Below, one piece after another: positions 16,795 through 25,573 of a stretch of 64,000 nucleotides of DNA. The notes under the pieces were generated by a model. It worked only from the letters and a program-made list of their open reading frames with translations. It made no database searches and had not been told where the DNA came from. Each line of letters opens with the position of its first letter. Within the stretch, counting starts at the first letter, position 1. The DNA is from Pseudomonas wuhanensis (GTDB taxonomy: Bacteria; Pseudomonadota; Gammaproteobacteria; Pseudomonadales; Pseudomonadaceae), in contig NZ_CP117430.1 of NCBI RefSeq assembly GCF_030687395.1, forward strand, positions 3,844,001 through 3,908,000, read 5' to 3'. The position numbers and the translations under genes are program-made.

Positions 16795-16829
16795 CTATTG
16801 ATTTAGACACAAATCAAATAGATTTTTTA
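16795..16829 (+). terminator. Terminator after the ATPase/membrane-protein pair
   Basis: CTATTGATTT (16795-16804) pairs with AAATCAAATAG (16811-16821), with one bulged A, and is followed by ATTTTTTA. This separates the pair from the HEPN-like gene, which must have its own promoter in 16830-17000. Confidence 0.7.
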
Positions 16830-17012
16830 TCCGACAAATACACCCCTTTTTTGTATTAAATTTTTCATGAAAAAATCGGCTACAACCTTATCCACCCAGA
16901 GTTCGAAACAACATCTGGACATTATTTCCTCACGATGATAGATGTAAACTCTATCGCTTAGGCTGGGTAGCGTCCAACCCAATCCGGTGAACCCGCGCAG
17001 TAGGAGCTTACC

Positions 17013-17594
17013 TTGGTTAACTTCAATTACTTCAGAACTCTTGATCCAGAAACTGCTGATCTCGCCCGTGAACTGATTGATGCCAATATCAATCAGCGCT
17101 CCGAATTTTCTTCCTTCGTGAACCTTTGGATGGGTTTCAACGGATGGATGGAGTGTGTGACCGACGCGAACACTGACGCGGAAATGATTACTGCGCTGGT
17201 CAGCCATCAGCGGCTTTCGGACGCTTACGATGACCTCATGAAGCACTGCCCGGACTTTCAGGAGAAAGTGGAGATATTCGCAACGATGTGGCCGGTTCTG
17301 AATGTCCGCGACGTACGTCGGAAACTTGGCCGAGACGCGTTCTGGCGATTTTCGCGAGAAGAATTGATGGCAGAGGTCGTGCGCGAAAATGTCAAGCTTC
17401 AACCCATCACATGGAGCGCTGGCGATGTTCCGACTTGGCCGCATCTACTTCGAACTGTCTATGCTGTTCGATGCAACCTATTTCACGGCTCCAAATCACC
17501 TCAGAATTACCGAGACCATGAGCTTGTTGTGAGTTGTGACAAAATCCTTCGGATGTTCATCGATCATACTGGTTGCTTCGAGTGGCGTGATTGA
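17013..17594 (+). CDS. HEPN-like protein with RxxxxH motif
   Basis: The 193-residue protein is all-helical, with no signal or membrane segment. Near its C-terminus it has AVRCNLFHGSKSPQNYRDHE (RCNLFH at residues 153-158). This is the R-x4-H signature of HEPN ribonuclease domains, in the R-x-N-LFHG form seen in several defence-linked HEPN proteins. Start: TTG at 17013 preceded by AGGAG at a 7-base spacing; no better ATG exists. GC content is nearer the chromosome average than the ATPase gene. It may be a third member of the island or an independent toxin-like gene. Confidence 0.65.
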   Translation: MVNFNYFRTLDPETADLARELIDANINQRSEFSSFVNLWMGFNGWMECVTDANTDAEMITALVSHQRLSDAYDDLMKHCPDFQEKVEIFATMWPVLNVRDVRRKLGRDAFWRFSREELMAEVVRENVKLQPITWSAGDVPTWPHLLRTVYAVRCNLFHGSKSPQNYRDHELVVSCDKILRMFIDHTGCFEWRD

Positions 17595-17731
17595 TAGGTT
17601 TGCTTGTTAATCCGTCCGGACTAGAGCAGCTTCAAAGCTAATGACAAAAAGGTGATAGATCTATTTTCTGACCGCCAAGCCCCTTCCACTGGCTCGGAGC
17701 CCCTTCCACGCCTACGTCTGGAGCCACCATC

Positions 17732-18640
17732 ATGACCCGCGTCCTATTGACTGCTCTTATGCTGCTCGCTCTAAGCATTCCAGCACACGCCCAAATGCCT
17801 CCATTCCCCGCCTCCTTCCGCACTCAAAACATCCCGGCAGGAGACGTCACCCTCCACGTCCGCATCGGCGGCAAAGGCCCAGCCGTGGTCCTTCTACATG
17901 GCTTCGGCGACACCGGCGACATGTGGGCGCCACTCGCCGCAGACCTGGCCCGGGATCACACGGTCGTGGTGCCGGACCTTCGCGGTATGGGCTTGTCATC
18001 GATCCCGGACAGCGGCTACGACAAGAAGACCCAAGCCGCCGACATCCGTGCAGTGTTGGCAGCACTGGGTATCGAACACTCGGTGGTCATCGGCCACGAC
18101 ATCGGCACCATGGTCGCCTACGCCTACGCCGCGCGTTATCCGCAGCTCACCGATCGCCTGGTGGTGATGGATGCGCCAGTGCCGGGCATTCCGCCCTGGA
18201 ACGAGATTGTCCGCTCACCGATGCTTTGGCACTTCGACTTTGGCGGGCCGGATGCTGAACGCTTGGTCGCCGGTCGTGAGCGCATTTACCTGGACCGGTT
18301 CTGGAACGAGTTTGCAGGCGACCCCAGCAAGGTGGATGAAGAAACCCGTCAGCATTACGCCGCGCTCTATGCCCGCCCCGACGCCATGCGCGCAGCCTTC
18401 GCTCAGTTCCGCAGCATTCGCCAGGATGAGGTGGACAACAAGGCTTCAATGGCGACGCGGCTGACGATGCCGGTGCTGGCCATCGGCGGTGAAAAATCCT
18501 TTGGCAGCAATGAAGCGATCGTGATGCGCAATGCGGCGGACAAGGTCACGGAAGTGGTGATTCCGGGGGCAGGACATTGGCTGATGGAAGAAGCGCCAAC
18601 GGAGACTATTCGAGCGATTCGTGACTTTATTGCGCAGTGA
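17732..18640 (+). CDS. Secreted alpha/beta hydrolase, epoxide hydrolase-like
   Basis: The 302-residue protein has a signal peptide (LLTALMLLALSIPAHAQ) and an alpha/beta-hydrolase fold. Visible elements are VVLLHGFGDTGDMWAPLA (oxyanion HG), VVVPDLRGMGLSS, the nucleophile elbow GHDIGTMVAYAYA with Asp rather than Ser, and the C-terminal GAGHWLMEEAP with the catalytic His. Asp at the elbow points to an epoxide hydrolase or haloalkane dehalogenase rather than an esterase. It is probably periplasmic. It converges with the broken oxygenase gene, with a shared hairpin between them. Confidence 0.87.
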   Translation: MTRVLLTALMLLALSIPAHAQMPPFPASFRTQNIPAGDVTLHVRIGGKGPAVVLLHGFGDTGDMWAPLAADLARDHTVVVPDLRGMGLSSIPDSGYDKKTQAADIRAVLAALGIEHSVVIGHDIGTMVAYAYAARYPQLTDRLVVMDAPVPGIPPWNEIVRSPMLWHFDFGGPDAERLVAGRERIYLDRFWNEFAGDPSKVDEETRQHYAALYARPDAMRAAFAQFRSIRQDEVDNKASMATRLTMPVLAIGGEKSFGSNEAIVMRNAADKVTEVVIPGAGHWLMEEAPTETIRAIRDFIAQ

Positions 18641-18650
18641 TAGAGAAAGA

Positions 18651-18670
18651 AGGCCCTGTCTCCAGGGCCT
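18651..18670. terminator. Hairpin terminator shared by convergent genes
   Basis: AGGCCCTG (18651-18658) pairs perfectly with CAGGGCCT (18663-18670) over a TCTC loop. The minus strand continues TCTTTCTC, so it can end the isonitrile operon as well as the hydrolase gene. Confidence 0.7.
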
Positions 18671-18685
18671 CCCAGACAACAGCAA

Positions 18686-18966
18686 TCAGTAAACCTGCAC
18701 CCGCCACAACTCCCGCGAAGAGGAAGCCGGCGACATCGGCAGCCTCCCATGCAGCGTCCGATAGTTATCGATCAACACCAAATCCCCCTCACTCCACTGA
18801 TGAGCAATCAGACACTCCGGGTCATAAACCAGTGCATTGACCTGTTCCAGCAACGCCTGTTGAGCCTGCTCGTCATGGTCCTGCACAGCCTGGCTAAGCG
18901 TCTGCAGTGTCGAGTCGGTGCCCTCTTGGTAACGCAGAATGAGTGTATGCGATCCATGAACCCCAC
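18686..18966 (-). pseudogene. C-terminal piece of the split isonitrile synthase-oxygenase (TauD-like end)
   Basis: Read leftward from the IS edge the frame gives VGGVHGSHTLILRYQEG and, further on, IAHQWSEGDLVLIDNYRTLH, ending at TGA 18686. The latter stretch is the conserved C-terminus of TauD/TfdA-type Fe(II)/2-oxoglutarate oxygenases, with the distal metal-binding His in TLHGR. It has lost its own start. Its N-terminal remainder lies at 20975-22506, on the other side of the IS66-type element. Confidence 0.85.
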
Positions 18967-18989
18967 CTACCTAAGGATGGGTTAGCGAT

Positions 18990-20534
18990 TTACCGTGGCA
19001 TTTCCGGGGAGCAGTTCCATGGCAGCAAAGCTTCGTAGTCCTCTATCGATGAAGCGTGCGGTAACCGCTCCAGTACGTGGCGCAGCCACGTATAGGGCTC
19101 TTGGCCGTTGACCTTGGCGGTCTCGACCAGGCTATAGATCTGCGCGCTGGCGGTCGCGCCGTTGGTGGTATCGCTGAACAACCAGGCCTTGCGCCCGATG
19201 ACAAACGGCTTGATCGCTCTTTCAGCGGCGTTATTGTCGATGGGTAAATAACCGGCTTCGATATAGCGCTCCAGCCGGCTCCAGTTGTTCGCCAGATAAT
19301 GCACAGCCTTGCCCAGTGCACTTTGCGGCGTCACTTGGGATTGGGTTTTATCCAGCCAGCTTTTCAGTTGAGTCAGGATAGGCAGGCTCTTTTCCTGGCG
19401 TCCGATAAACCGCAGCTCATCGTTGGCGTCCTTCAACTCACGTTCTATGCCGTACAGCTTGTTGATCATCGTCAGCGCGATATCCGCACGCCCAGTCTTG
19501 CCCTTGGGCTGCACTTTTTGCGCTTCAACGAACTTGCGTCGCGCATGGGCCATGCAGGCCAGCCGTTCGACCCCCGGTTGCAACGCCAAGGCGTTATAGC
19601 CCGCGTAATCATCGGTCATAACATAGCCGCGATAACTTTCCAGCAGACGCAACGGAACCTCCTGCGCACGGCTGGACGTGTAGTCGAACAATACGACTTT
19701 GCGATCTGGCGGGCCGCTGGCTTGTACCCACATCCAGGATTGGCTGGTCGGGTCTCGATCTGGCTCTTTCAATACTTGAACACGGGTTTCATCGCAGTGG
19801 ATCACCGGGCTTTCCAGTAATCGGTCGCGCATCAGGTTCAGCAGTGGCTGAAAGTGTTCGCTGCACTGGATCACCCAGCGAGCCAGTGTTTGCCTTGGTA
19901 TATCGATGCCGTGTCGACTTAACACCGTCTCGAAACGATGCAGCGGCAAGCCATCGACATACTTGGTGGTCAGCAACATTGCCAGCACGCTTGGGCTGGC
20001 CATGCTCTTTTCGATCAGTTGAGCCGGTTTGTCGGCGGTGACCGGTGCCGTTTCGCAGTCACGGCAACCATAAACCTTGCGGATATGTTTGATGACACGG
20101 ATCTGCATCGGCACGATATCCAGCTGTTCGCTGATTTCTTCGCTGATCACATGCTTGCGGCAACCGCAGGCACAGGTCAGTTCGTGCTCGGGCAGTTCGT
20201 GGATCACCTCGACACGCGGCAACTCAGCCGACAATGGCTTGCGTTTACCACGGCGCGACACCGGGGCAACGACTTCTTCTTCGACATCGCCGATCAACGG
20301 CATCGGCTCGCTCTCGGGCTCATTGAACAGTGCAAGTTGCGGCGTATTGGGCTCCGCTGTCTGCTCGGACTTACGCCCGAACAAGCGGTCGCGCAACAGC
20401 TTGATCTGTTCTTTCAGGTCAACGATGTGAGTCTGGTAAGACTGGACCACTTCTCCCTGGCGATTGAGTGCATCAAGCAGCATCTGCTTGAGCAAAACGG
20501 GGTCATCAGGAAGGTCGTCGGGCAGAGAAATCAT
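18990..20534 (-). CDS. tnpC: IS66-family transposase TnpC
   Basis: The 514-residue protein is complete and typical for the family. It has an N-terminal coiled coil ([19 protein letters not shown]), a zinc-binding region with CACGC and CRDC, and a DDE-type core with [26 protein letters not shown] and the glutamate in [18 protein letters not shown]. It should catalyse transposition of the element. The ATG at 20534 lies 18 bp downstream of the tnpB stop, so both are one unit. Confidence 0.95.
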   Translation of the reverse strand: MISLPDDLPDDPVLLKQMLLDALNRQGEVVQSYQTHIVDLKEQIKLLRDRLFGRKSEQTAEPNTPQLALFNEPESEPMPLIGDVEEEVVAPVSRRGKRKPLSAELPRVEVIHELPEHELTCACGCRKHVISEEISEQLDIVPMQIRVIKHIRKVYGCRDCETAPVTADKPAQLIEKSMASPSVLAMLLTTKYVDGLPLHRFETVLSRHGIDIPRQTLARWVIQCSEHFQPLLNLMRDRLLESPVIHCDETRVQVLKEPDRDPTSQSWMWVQASGPPDRKVVLFDYTSSRAQEVPLRLLESYRGYVMTDDYAGYNALALQPGVERLACMAHARRKFVEAQKVQPKGKTGRADIALTMINKLYGIERELKDANDELRFIGRQEKSLPILTQLKSWLDKTQSQVTPQSALGKAVHYLANNWSRLERYIEAGYLPIDNNAAERAIKPFVIGRKAWLFSDTTNGATASAQIYSLVETAKVNGQEPYTWLRHVLERLPHASSIEDYEALLPWNCSPEMPR

Positions 20535-20552
20535 GGCCCGGATTATACCGGG

Positions 20553-20912
20553 TCAGGCTACGTAGCGTGGGGTCAAAACCTGGTGAGGACGGTTGCGCCA
20601 CAGGTCAAAACCGTCAAGCAGCCAGTTCAGTTCCTGGACGGTCAGAACGATCACTTCATCGCTGAGATCAGGCGATGTTTTGAATCGTTCGGACTCCAAG
20701 CGCTTAAGCCAAAGGCAGAAGCCGTTGCGCTCCCAGTACAAAATCTTCACGCGGTTACGGGGCTTGTTGAGAAAGACGAAGAGCACGGGATCGAACACCG
20801 CCACTTTTATATCCAGCTCGACCAGCGCAGCGAGGCCATCAATGGACTTTCTGAAGTCCACGGGCTTGGGGTAGAGATAGACTTTTTCGACTTTGGCGTC
20901 GGGTCGCATCAT
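20553..20912 (-). CDS. tnpB: IS66-family accessory protein TnpB (IS66 Orf2-like)
   Basis: This 119-residue protein carries the hallmark KVYLYPKPVDFRKSIDGLAAL, then DPVLFVFLNKPRNRVKILYWERNGFCLWLKRLE, which defines IS66 Orf2. It is required alongside TnpC in the elements where it has been tested; its mechanism is unknown. No tnpA partner is present before it in this copy. Confidence 0.95.
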   Translation of the reverse strand: MMRPDAKVEKVYLYPKPVDFRKSIDGLAALVELDIKVAVFDPVLFVFLNKPRNRVKILYWERNGFCLWLKRLESERFKTSPDLSDEVIVLTVQELNWLLDGFDLWRNRPHQVLTPRYVA

Positions 20913-20974
20913 GGCGAGCTGGCTCCTGAGGGAATCGGGAGCACAGCATCCGTGATCGGCTATGCACTTTGAAT

Positions 20975-22506
20975 GTGGGGTTCATGGAGCGGTTACGAAT
21001 GAGTTCGCCGCTGCGGGGGTGATGATCCACCAGGCTGTACATGCGTGGCGAACCACCGAAGTAGGTCATTTTGGTGTAGTAGGTGATGTTCACATCCTGC
21101 CATTGTCGGGCGACTTGCTGCCCGACTTTGCGCAGTACGTTTCGGCTGTCAACGATGGTGGTTTGGCCCTCGCCCGGCTGCGGTGCGGTCTTGCAATACA
21201 GCATGAATTTGCTGGCGCAGAATTTCGGGTTGCGTTGAACCTGTGCGTCGCTGTCGGGCAGCATGTTCAGGTCCCAGTGCAAAGGCGTTTTTTCCAGCGA
21301 GTGCACCACACCTTGGGGTTTGTCCGCAGGCTTGACCACGTGTACGGCACCGAAGGCCCATTCGTACAGCGTGCCGAAGCGTTCGCAGCTGCGGGCGAAA
21401 CTGTCCTGATCGTCGAAGCGACAGCCCTTGAGGCAGACGAAACCGAAGGTTTCCACCAGCGCCTCCAGCAGACCCGTGGACAGTCGCTCGAAACCCAGCC
21501 CCAATGGGTCCCGCACTACCAGGCCAAAGAGCGGAAGTTTTTGCAGTTCGTATTCGAAGCCTTTGGCCTGAGGGTTTTCTGTTTGGTGGTAGAGCCATGG
21601 CCGGCCTTGAAAGGTGACCAGCACATGGTGGTCGAGGTCGACTTGGGCGCGGGCGCGAAGGGTTTGGCTACCATCGAGGTTGCACACCGGTACGGCGTGC
21701 CAGGGGCTGTCGACACGGGTCAGCCCTTCGGCCAAGCCGAAGGTGAATTTGGGCCCGGCATTGCTGTACTGATGGACCGACAATCGAATGTCATCGCCGA
21801 AGAAGCGATCCACTGCCGCATTCAGTGCCTGCCCTCGATACATCATTTGGTAGGCTTTGAAGTTGATTTGCTGCAGGTACTCGTCCTCGCTCTGCCCGTC
21901 TTCACGGCACAGACGCAGGTCGTTGTAGAGGTGACTGCAGAGGTTGTCATGCGCCCGGCTGAGGGATTCATCATCGCGGCTCTGCTCGATCAGGTCCCCG
22001 AGGTTTTTCCACGGCAAGCGGGCCTGCTTGATCAGGCTGGCACGAACCGACTCGGCACTTTGGGCCTGTGGGAACAGGTCTTCCATGCTGACCCACTGAA
22101 TCGTGTGGGTGGTGCACAGTTCACGCAAAGCCCGGTTGTAGGTCTCGCGAACGTCGTCGGCCACCCCGACGATGTCATTGAACGTCGTGCCGTCACTGAG
22201 GATCGACACCACACAGCCCGGAGCGTGCAGCGCGGCGATGGCTTGGCCGAGTTGGTCGAGGCGTTCGATGGCGATGACCTCGCCGTAGTCCGGCAGCACG
22301 CCGAATGTCTGGTCAATGGCGTTCGGCGACTTGCAGGGAAAACCCGGCAGTACCAGACGCACCGGCAGGCTCTGATCGAAGTAATGCCCCAGGCGTAGCG
22401 CGAGATGCGCTCTGCCTTGTGTGTCGAAACAATCATCCGTGCCTTTGAGCAGATAACCCGCGAGCAAATCGCTGACGGCAGCGATCCATGCGTCTCTATG
22501 TTCCAT
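20975..22506 (-). pseudogene. N-terminal piece of isonitrile synthase-Fe/2OG oxygenase fusion, cut by IS66
   Basis: About 510 codons remain. Residues ~1-300 are a PvcA/DIT1-type isonitrile synthase (RLVLPGFPCKSPN, VVSILSDGTTFNDIVGV, WHAVPV). Residues ~310-510 are the start of a TauD-like oxygenase (FGFVCLKGCRFDDQDSFA, TPLHWDLN with the HxD metal motif, RNRSMNPT). After MNPT the reading frame runs into IS sequence, so translation now appends an unrelated tail ending at 20839. In PvcA/PvcB pairs the synthase converts an amino acid to an isonitrile and the oxygenase desaturates it; here both are fused. AAGGAAG precedes ATG 22506. Confidence 0.88.
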
Positions 22507-22533
22507 AGAACAACTTCCTTGAGAGTGTGTGTA

Positions 22534-23253
22534 TCAATAGGATTTAACGGTGTCGCCATGCTCGGTGAACGCATGCGCTGTACCGCAGACTTGCTGCAGA
22601 ATGCGCAGCAACCCGGCCGGCTGTTCGCAGCAGAAGTTCGGGGCCTGGGCCTGCAATGCTGGGCTCAGGCCATATCCCCAGGTGACCGCCGCCGAGTACA
22701 TGCCTGCAGCACGGGCGGTCTTCAGATCGATCTCGGTGTCACCGACGAACAAGCAGCGTTGCGGATCAACCGACAATCGCCGGGCGGCTTCCCATGCGAC
22801 ATCCGGCTGAGGCTTGAGCGCCCTGCCCGCGCGATGCCCCAGAATCGTCCCGAAGGTACTTTGTGGAAGCAGCGCATCGGCTACTTGCCGGGCCATTTCG
22901 TCAGCCTTGTTGGTGACGATAGCCAGCGGCACTTCCAACTGGCGACAGCCTTCAAGCAATTCCAATACGCCGCTGAATGGCCGGGAAAATTGAAGCAGGT
23001 TGTTTTGGTAGAGCGCTACATAGCGCTGGTGCATGGCGAGCGCATCAGCGACACCAAACTGCGTGGCAACTCGCTCGATCATCGCCGTGGTGCCGCCGCC
23101 GATGTAACCGCGCACTGTTTCTGTAGTCAGCGTCGGACAACCGTGCTCGAGCAATACCTGGTTCAGGCACCAGGTGATGTCAGGCAAGGTGTCGACCAAG
23201 GTCCCATCCAAATCGAAGAGTACGGCTTCGACCGGCAACCGAGACGCCATCAT
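22534..23253 (-). CDS. HAD-family phosphatase (phosphoglycolate phosphatase-like)
   Basis: The 239-residue protein has the HAD motifs in order: VLFDLDGTLVDTLPD (nucleophile Asp), AIVTNKADEMARQ, LKPQPDVAWEAARRL (Lys) and CLFVGDTEIDLKTARAAG. It resembles Gph in size and cap type. It starts with ATGA overlapping the stop of the upstream isonitrile synthase gene and ends 27 bp before the fused synthase gene, so it is embedded in the isonitrile operon. A role in removing a phosphate from a pathway intermediate is an inference from position only. Confidence 0.88.
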   Translation of the reverse strand: MMASRLPVEAVLFDLDGTLVDTLPDITWCLNQVLLEHGCPTLTTETVRGYIGGGTTAMIERVATQFGVADALAMHQRYVALYQNNLLQFSRPFSGVLELLEGCRQLEVPLAIVTNKADEMARQVADALLPQSTFGTILGHRAGRALKPQPDVAWEAARRLSVDPQRCLFVGDTEIDLKTARAAGMYSAAVTWGYGLSPALQAQAPNFCCEQPAGLLRILQQVCGTAHAFTEHGDTVKSY

Positions 23254-24245
23254 TGAGCACTCGCGTAGTGACAAGGACGCCCCTTGCGGAACACTAAGCG
23301 GTGGTAGCGTTCATCGACATTGCTGCGTTTTTCGAGGGTGACCACACCCCGTCGCTTGATCGCCACCGAATGCCAGGGCGTACGCCACAGGTCACTGGTT
23401 GGCACCAGCCGAATACCGATCTTCGTCGACACCGCCAATTGCGGGTGAATCGACAGGCGCAGGCAATGCGGGTAGCGCGCCTGTAACAGCGCACTCCAGG
23501 CTTCACTGCGCTGGATCACCCGCTGCGAGGCCGGTTTGGCGACCTTCTTCACCGCATTAAGGCTCATGCCGGCGAATACTTTCAGTCCCGAGTAATCCTC
23601 GGACAGGAAGCGATGGATACCGCAGTACATCAACATCATGTGCGGATCATCCTTGAAGCGCTGCTGCAACAAGATCAATGACTGACCGTGCTCGATCATC
23701 ATCTCCTCACGCATGGCGTCCAGACAATCCAGCGGAGGATAGGCATCCCTGAGATCGAAATGGGCGAACGTGCCGGGATAGTGCTGTTCGGCATAGTCCT
23801 GGATAGCGTCGGTGTAGGCTTTGACGTCCGCATCGGGAACATGCACCAGGTCAGAGAACACATAGCCATCGGAGCAGATATGAATCAGCGCCCCCGGTGC
23901 GTAGATCTCCTGGATCTCCTTGCACAGGCGATGTAACTCGTCGATTGCATGATGCTCAGCAAGATCAGGCAGATGGCTGAGGGTTTTCTTGCGGCTGGGC
24001 GACTTGCCGGGAAAGGCTGGCAAGACCATTTCGACCTTGCGACCGCTCTCGACCGCCTGCATGACTTTCGCTAGATGGGGTTCCAGTACCTGCAACGAAA
24101 GTTCGGGATCCTGCCCCGGGGCAAGGCTACGACGTCGAAACAGGCATTCGAGGATTTGCTGGGCAATGTTCATGTGTGGGGTGTTCTGGTGCTCGTGCAT
24201 CAGCTGACCGCACACCTGTTGAGCAACGGTGTTTGAACCTTGCAT
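23250..24245 (-). CDS. Isonitrile (isocyanide) synthase, PvcA/DIT1 family
   Basis: The ~331-residue protein carries PvcA-family landmarks: VEMVLPAFPGKSPSRKKTLSHLPDLAEH, ALIHICSDGYVFSDLVHVPD, LMYCGIHRFLSEDY, then LRLSIHPQLAVSTKIGIRLVP and WRTPWHSVAI. The family condenses ribulose 5-phosphate with the amino group of an aromatic or other amino acid to make an isonitrile. ATG 24245 follows AAGGGAT; two codons upstream a TTG is also possible. It is the first gene of the operon and is distinct from the second, fused synthase downstream. Confidence 0.9.
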   Translation of the reverse strand: MQGSNTVAQQVCGQLMHEHQNTPHMNIAQQILECLFRRRSLAPGQDPELSLQVLEPHLAKVMQAVESGRKVEMVLPAFPGKSPSRKKTLSHLPDLAEHHAIDELHRLCKEIQEIYAPGALIHICSDGYVFSDLVHVPDADVKAYTDAIQDYAEQHYPGTFAHFDLRDAYPPLDCLDAMREEMMIEHGQSLILLQQRFKDDPHMMLMYCGIHRFLSEDYSGLKVFAGMSLNAVKKVAKPASQRVIQRSEAWSALLQARYPHCLRLSIHPQLAVSTKIGIRLVPTSDLWRTPWHSVAIKRRGVVTLEKRSNVDERYHRLVFRKGRPCHYASAQ

Positions 24246-24331
24246 AGACAATCCCTTGTGTGGTGAATAACGGCCATTTCTTGGCCTCAGCAGATATTCC
24301 TTACCTGCGGGCGGCTAAATTCCTACAAGTC

Positions 24332-24388
24332 GTGAGGGCTGTCAATCGTGGCAATCAGGAATATTGCGGGCTGCACGATTCCCTCCCG
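24332..24388 (-). promoter_or_regulatory. Nested hairpin in the leader of the isonitrile operon
   Basis: AATCGTG (24344-24350) pairs with CACGATT (24374-24380). Inside it GCAAT (24351-24355) pairs with ATTGC (24363-24367); outside it GTGAGGG (24332-24338) can pair with CCCTCCC (24381-24387), with one mismatch. It lies about 90 bp upstream of the first isonitrile synthase start and could be a leader RNA structure or a DNA operator. Confidence 0.45.
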
Positions 24389-24520
24389 TGGTGTAGGCAC
24401 CGATGCATTGGTCCCGTATCGCTTGAAGGCGAATGTCGAACGCCATCTGGGCATCGCAGTGCGTGGCTCGTCTAATCTCGAACATTTCATTCCCCATTAA
24501 CCATTGGTAGACGGAGAACT

Positions 24521-24550
24521 AAAAAGCCCCGTCCATTTCTGGCGGGGCCT
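24521..24550 (-). terminator. Rho-independent terminator, minus strand
   Basis: On the minus strand GGCCCCGCC...GGGGC is followed by five U. It ends leftward transcription from the membrane-protein gene at 24754 before the isonitrile operon promoter. The surrounding gap 24246-24753 (about 500 bp) otherwise contains only the nested hairpin at 24332-24388 and no convincing gene. Confidence 0.7.
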
Positions 24551-24753
24551 TGGGTAATTACGTCATATCCTGTGAACGCATGACCTCATGGCCCGCCAGA
24601 AGCGGTCATGGAGGTGCATATCATGTTCATGTGGCGTGTGTAGGTCATGGGCTGATAGTGTTTTGGAGATCCGGGTTGTCAATTTTGAGGGATAAATAAA
24701 TGCGTCCCCTTTTAGCCCGCCGTCCCTTTTAGCCCGCACTCTTTTAGCCACAT

Positions 24754-25449
24754 TCAAGGTTTGTACTTTAGGTATTGTTTTTGCCCTTCGCTTTTTAATA
24801 GCCCAGCTTTAGGCACCTGAAATGTACGGAATGAGACGCCCGATTGGTCTGTATGCTCACGCTTGAGCAAATAAAACATATCGTCCGACTCCGCCACTTG
24901 GCATGCAGTGTAACTGTCAAGATTACGATACTCCAGAGTACGCTCTTCACACTTTGCTGCTGTTTTGAGTGCAGCATTACGACCGGACTCTGAGGGTATA
25001 CTGACGGTGATATACCACGCGAAACTGGCAAATCCAGCAAGCACTATAGAGGCAATTAAAAACTTTAAGGGTACGCTTAACTCACTGGCTCGTTGGCGTC
25101 TTCGAAATATCCACCCAGATAGATTCGGTTGTGACGACAACTTCTTTCCTGGTTCTTCGCTCAACGCTATCACTATCGTAAAGGCAAAAACCAACGCAAC
25201 GCTAAGCAAGATGGCCGCAATGGTCGCTCCTAGCCCAGCACCACCGTAGGCAGCAAGCTTTTGGGCACTAAAATTCATGCGATCAATTGGTACATCAAGA
25301 GTTAAATAATATTTCTCAAGGTGTGCGTATCCACTCAGAATGAAAGCTCCTAACATACTAGCGATTAAGAGCGACACCTCAACACTCCAGTACTTTTTGG
25401 ATCGCTCCAATTCATTTACGCTTCTTAGCTCAAACCCTGACTCGCCCAT
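24754..25449 (-). CDS. Hypothetical membrane protein, three helices
   Basis: I do not recognise this 231-residue protein. Predicted helices lie at about residues 25-44, 67-97 and 128-151. The C-terminal ~80 residues are soluble (CEERTLEYRNLDSYTACQVAESDDMFYLLKREH), probably periplasmic, with two cysteines. AAGGAGAT precedes the ATG at 25449. Its codon use is more AT-rich than that of the flanking isonitrile and puu genes, like the next gene, suggesting a shared foreign origin. Confidence 0.7.
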   Translation of the reverse strand: MGESGFELRSVNELERSKKYWSVEVSLLIASMLGAFILSGYAHLEKYYLTLDVPIDRMNFSAQKLAAYGGAGLGATIAAILLSVALVFAFTIVIALSEEPGKKLSSQPNLSGWIFRRRQRASELSVPLKFLIASIVLAGFASFAWYITVSIPSESGRNAALKTAAKCEERTLEYRNLDSYTACQVAESDDMFYLLKREHTDQSGVSFRTFQVPKAGLLKSEGQKQYLKYKP

Positions 25450-25573
25450 TTCTGGATCTCCTTGCGATATATAAACTGGACTCCTTCACCATTAGATCAG
25501 GCAGTAAAAAGTAACAATACTATCTTACTCAAATACTTCCACCACCTTGCCCGCGTCTAAATCATGAAATCAA

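Larger units (their letters stand above)
18967..20974 (-). mobile_element. IS66-family insertion element splitting the oxygenase gene
   Basis: The element holds tnpC and tnpB but no room for tnpA upstream of tnpB (only about 60 bp remain), so it is a shortened IS66 layout or a degenerate copy. Ends are set by where the flanking reading frames stop making sense. They are ambiguous to a few bases because the target itself is a palindrome: TCCATGAACCCCAC at 18953-18966 and its complement at 20975-20988. I see no 8-bp direct target repeat. Confidence 0.75.

Noticed and set aside
20962..22398. 478-codon plus-strand frame opposite the isonitrile synthase fusion
   Set aside because: Antisense shadow; the minus strand matches PvcA and TauD families.
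24563..24757. 64-codon minus-strand frame
   Set aside because: It is composed of basic and His-rich low-information sequence with no SD, between a gene end and a terminator.
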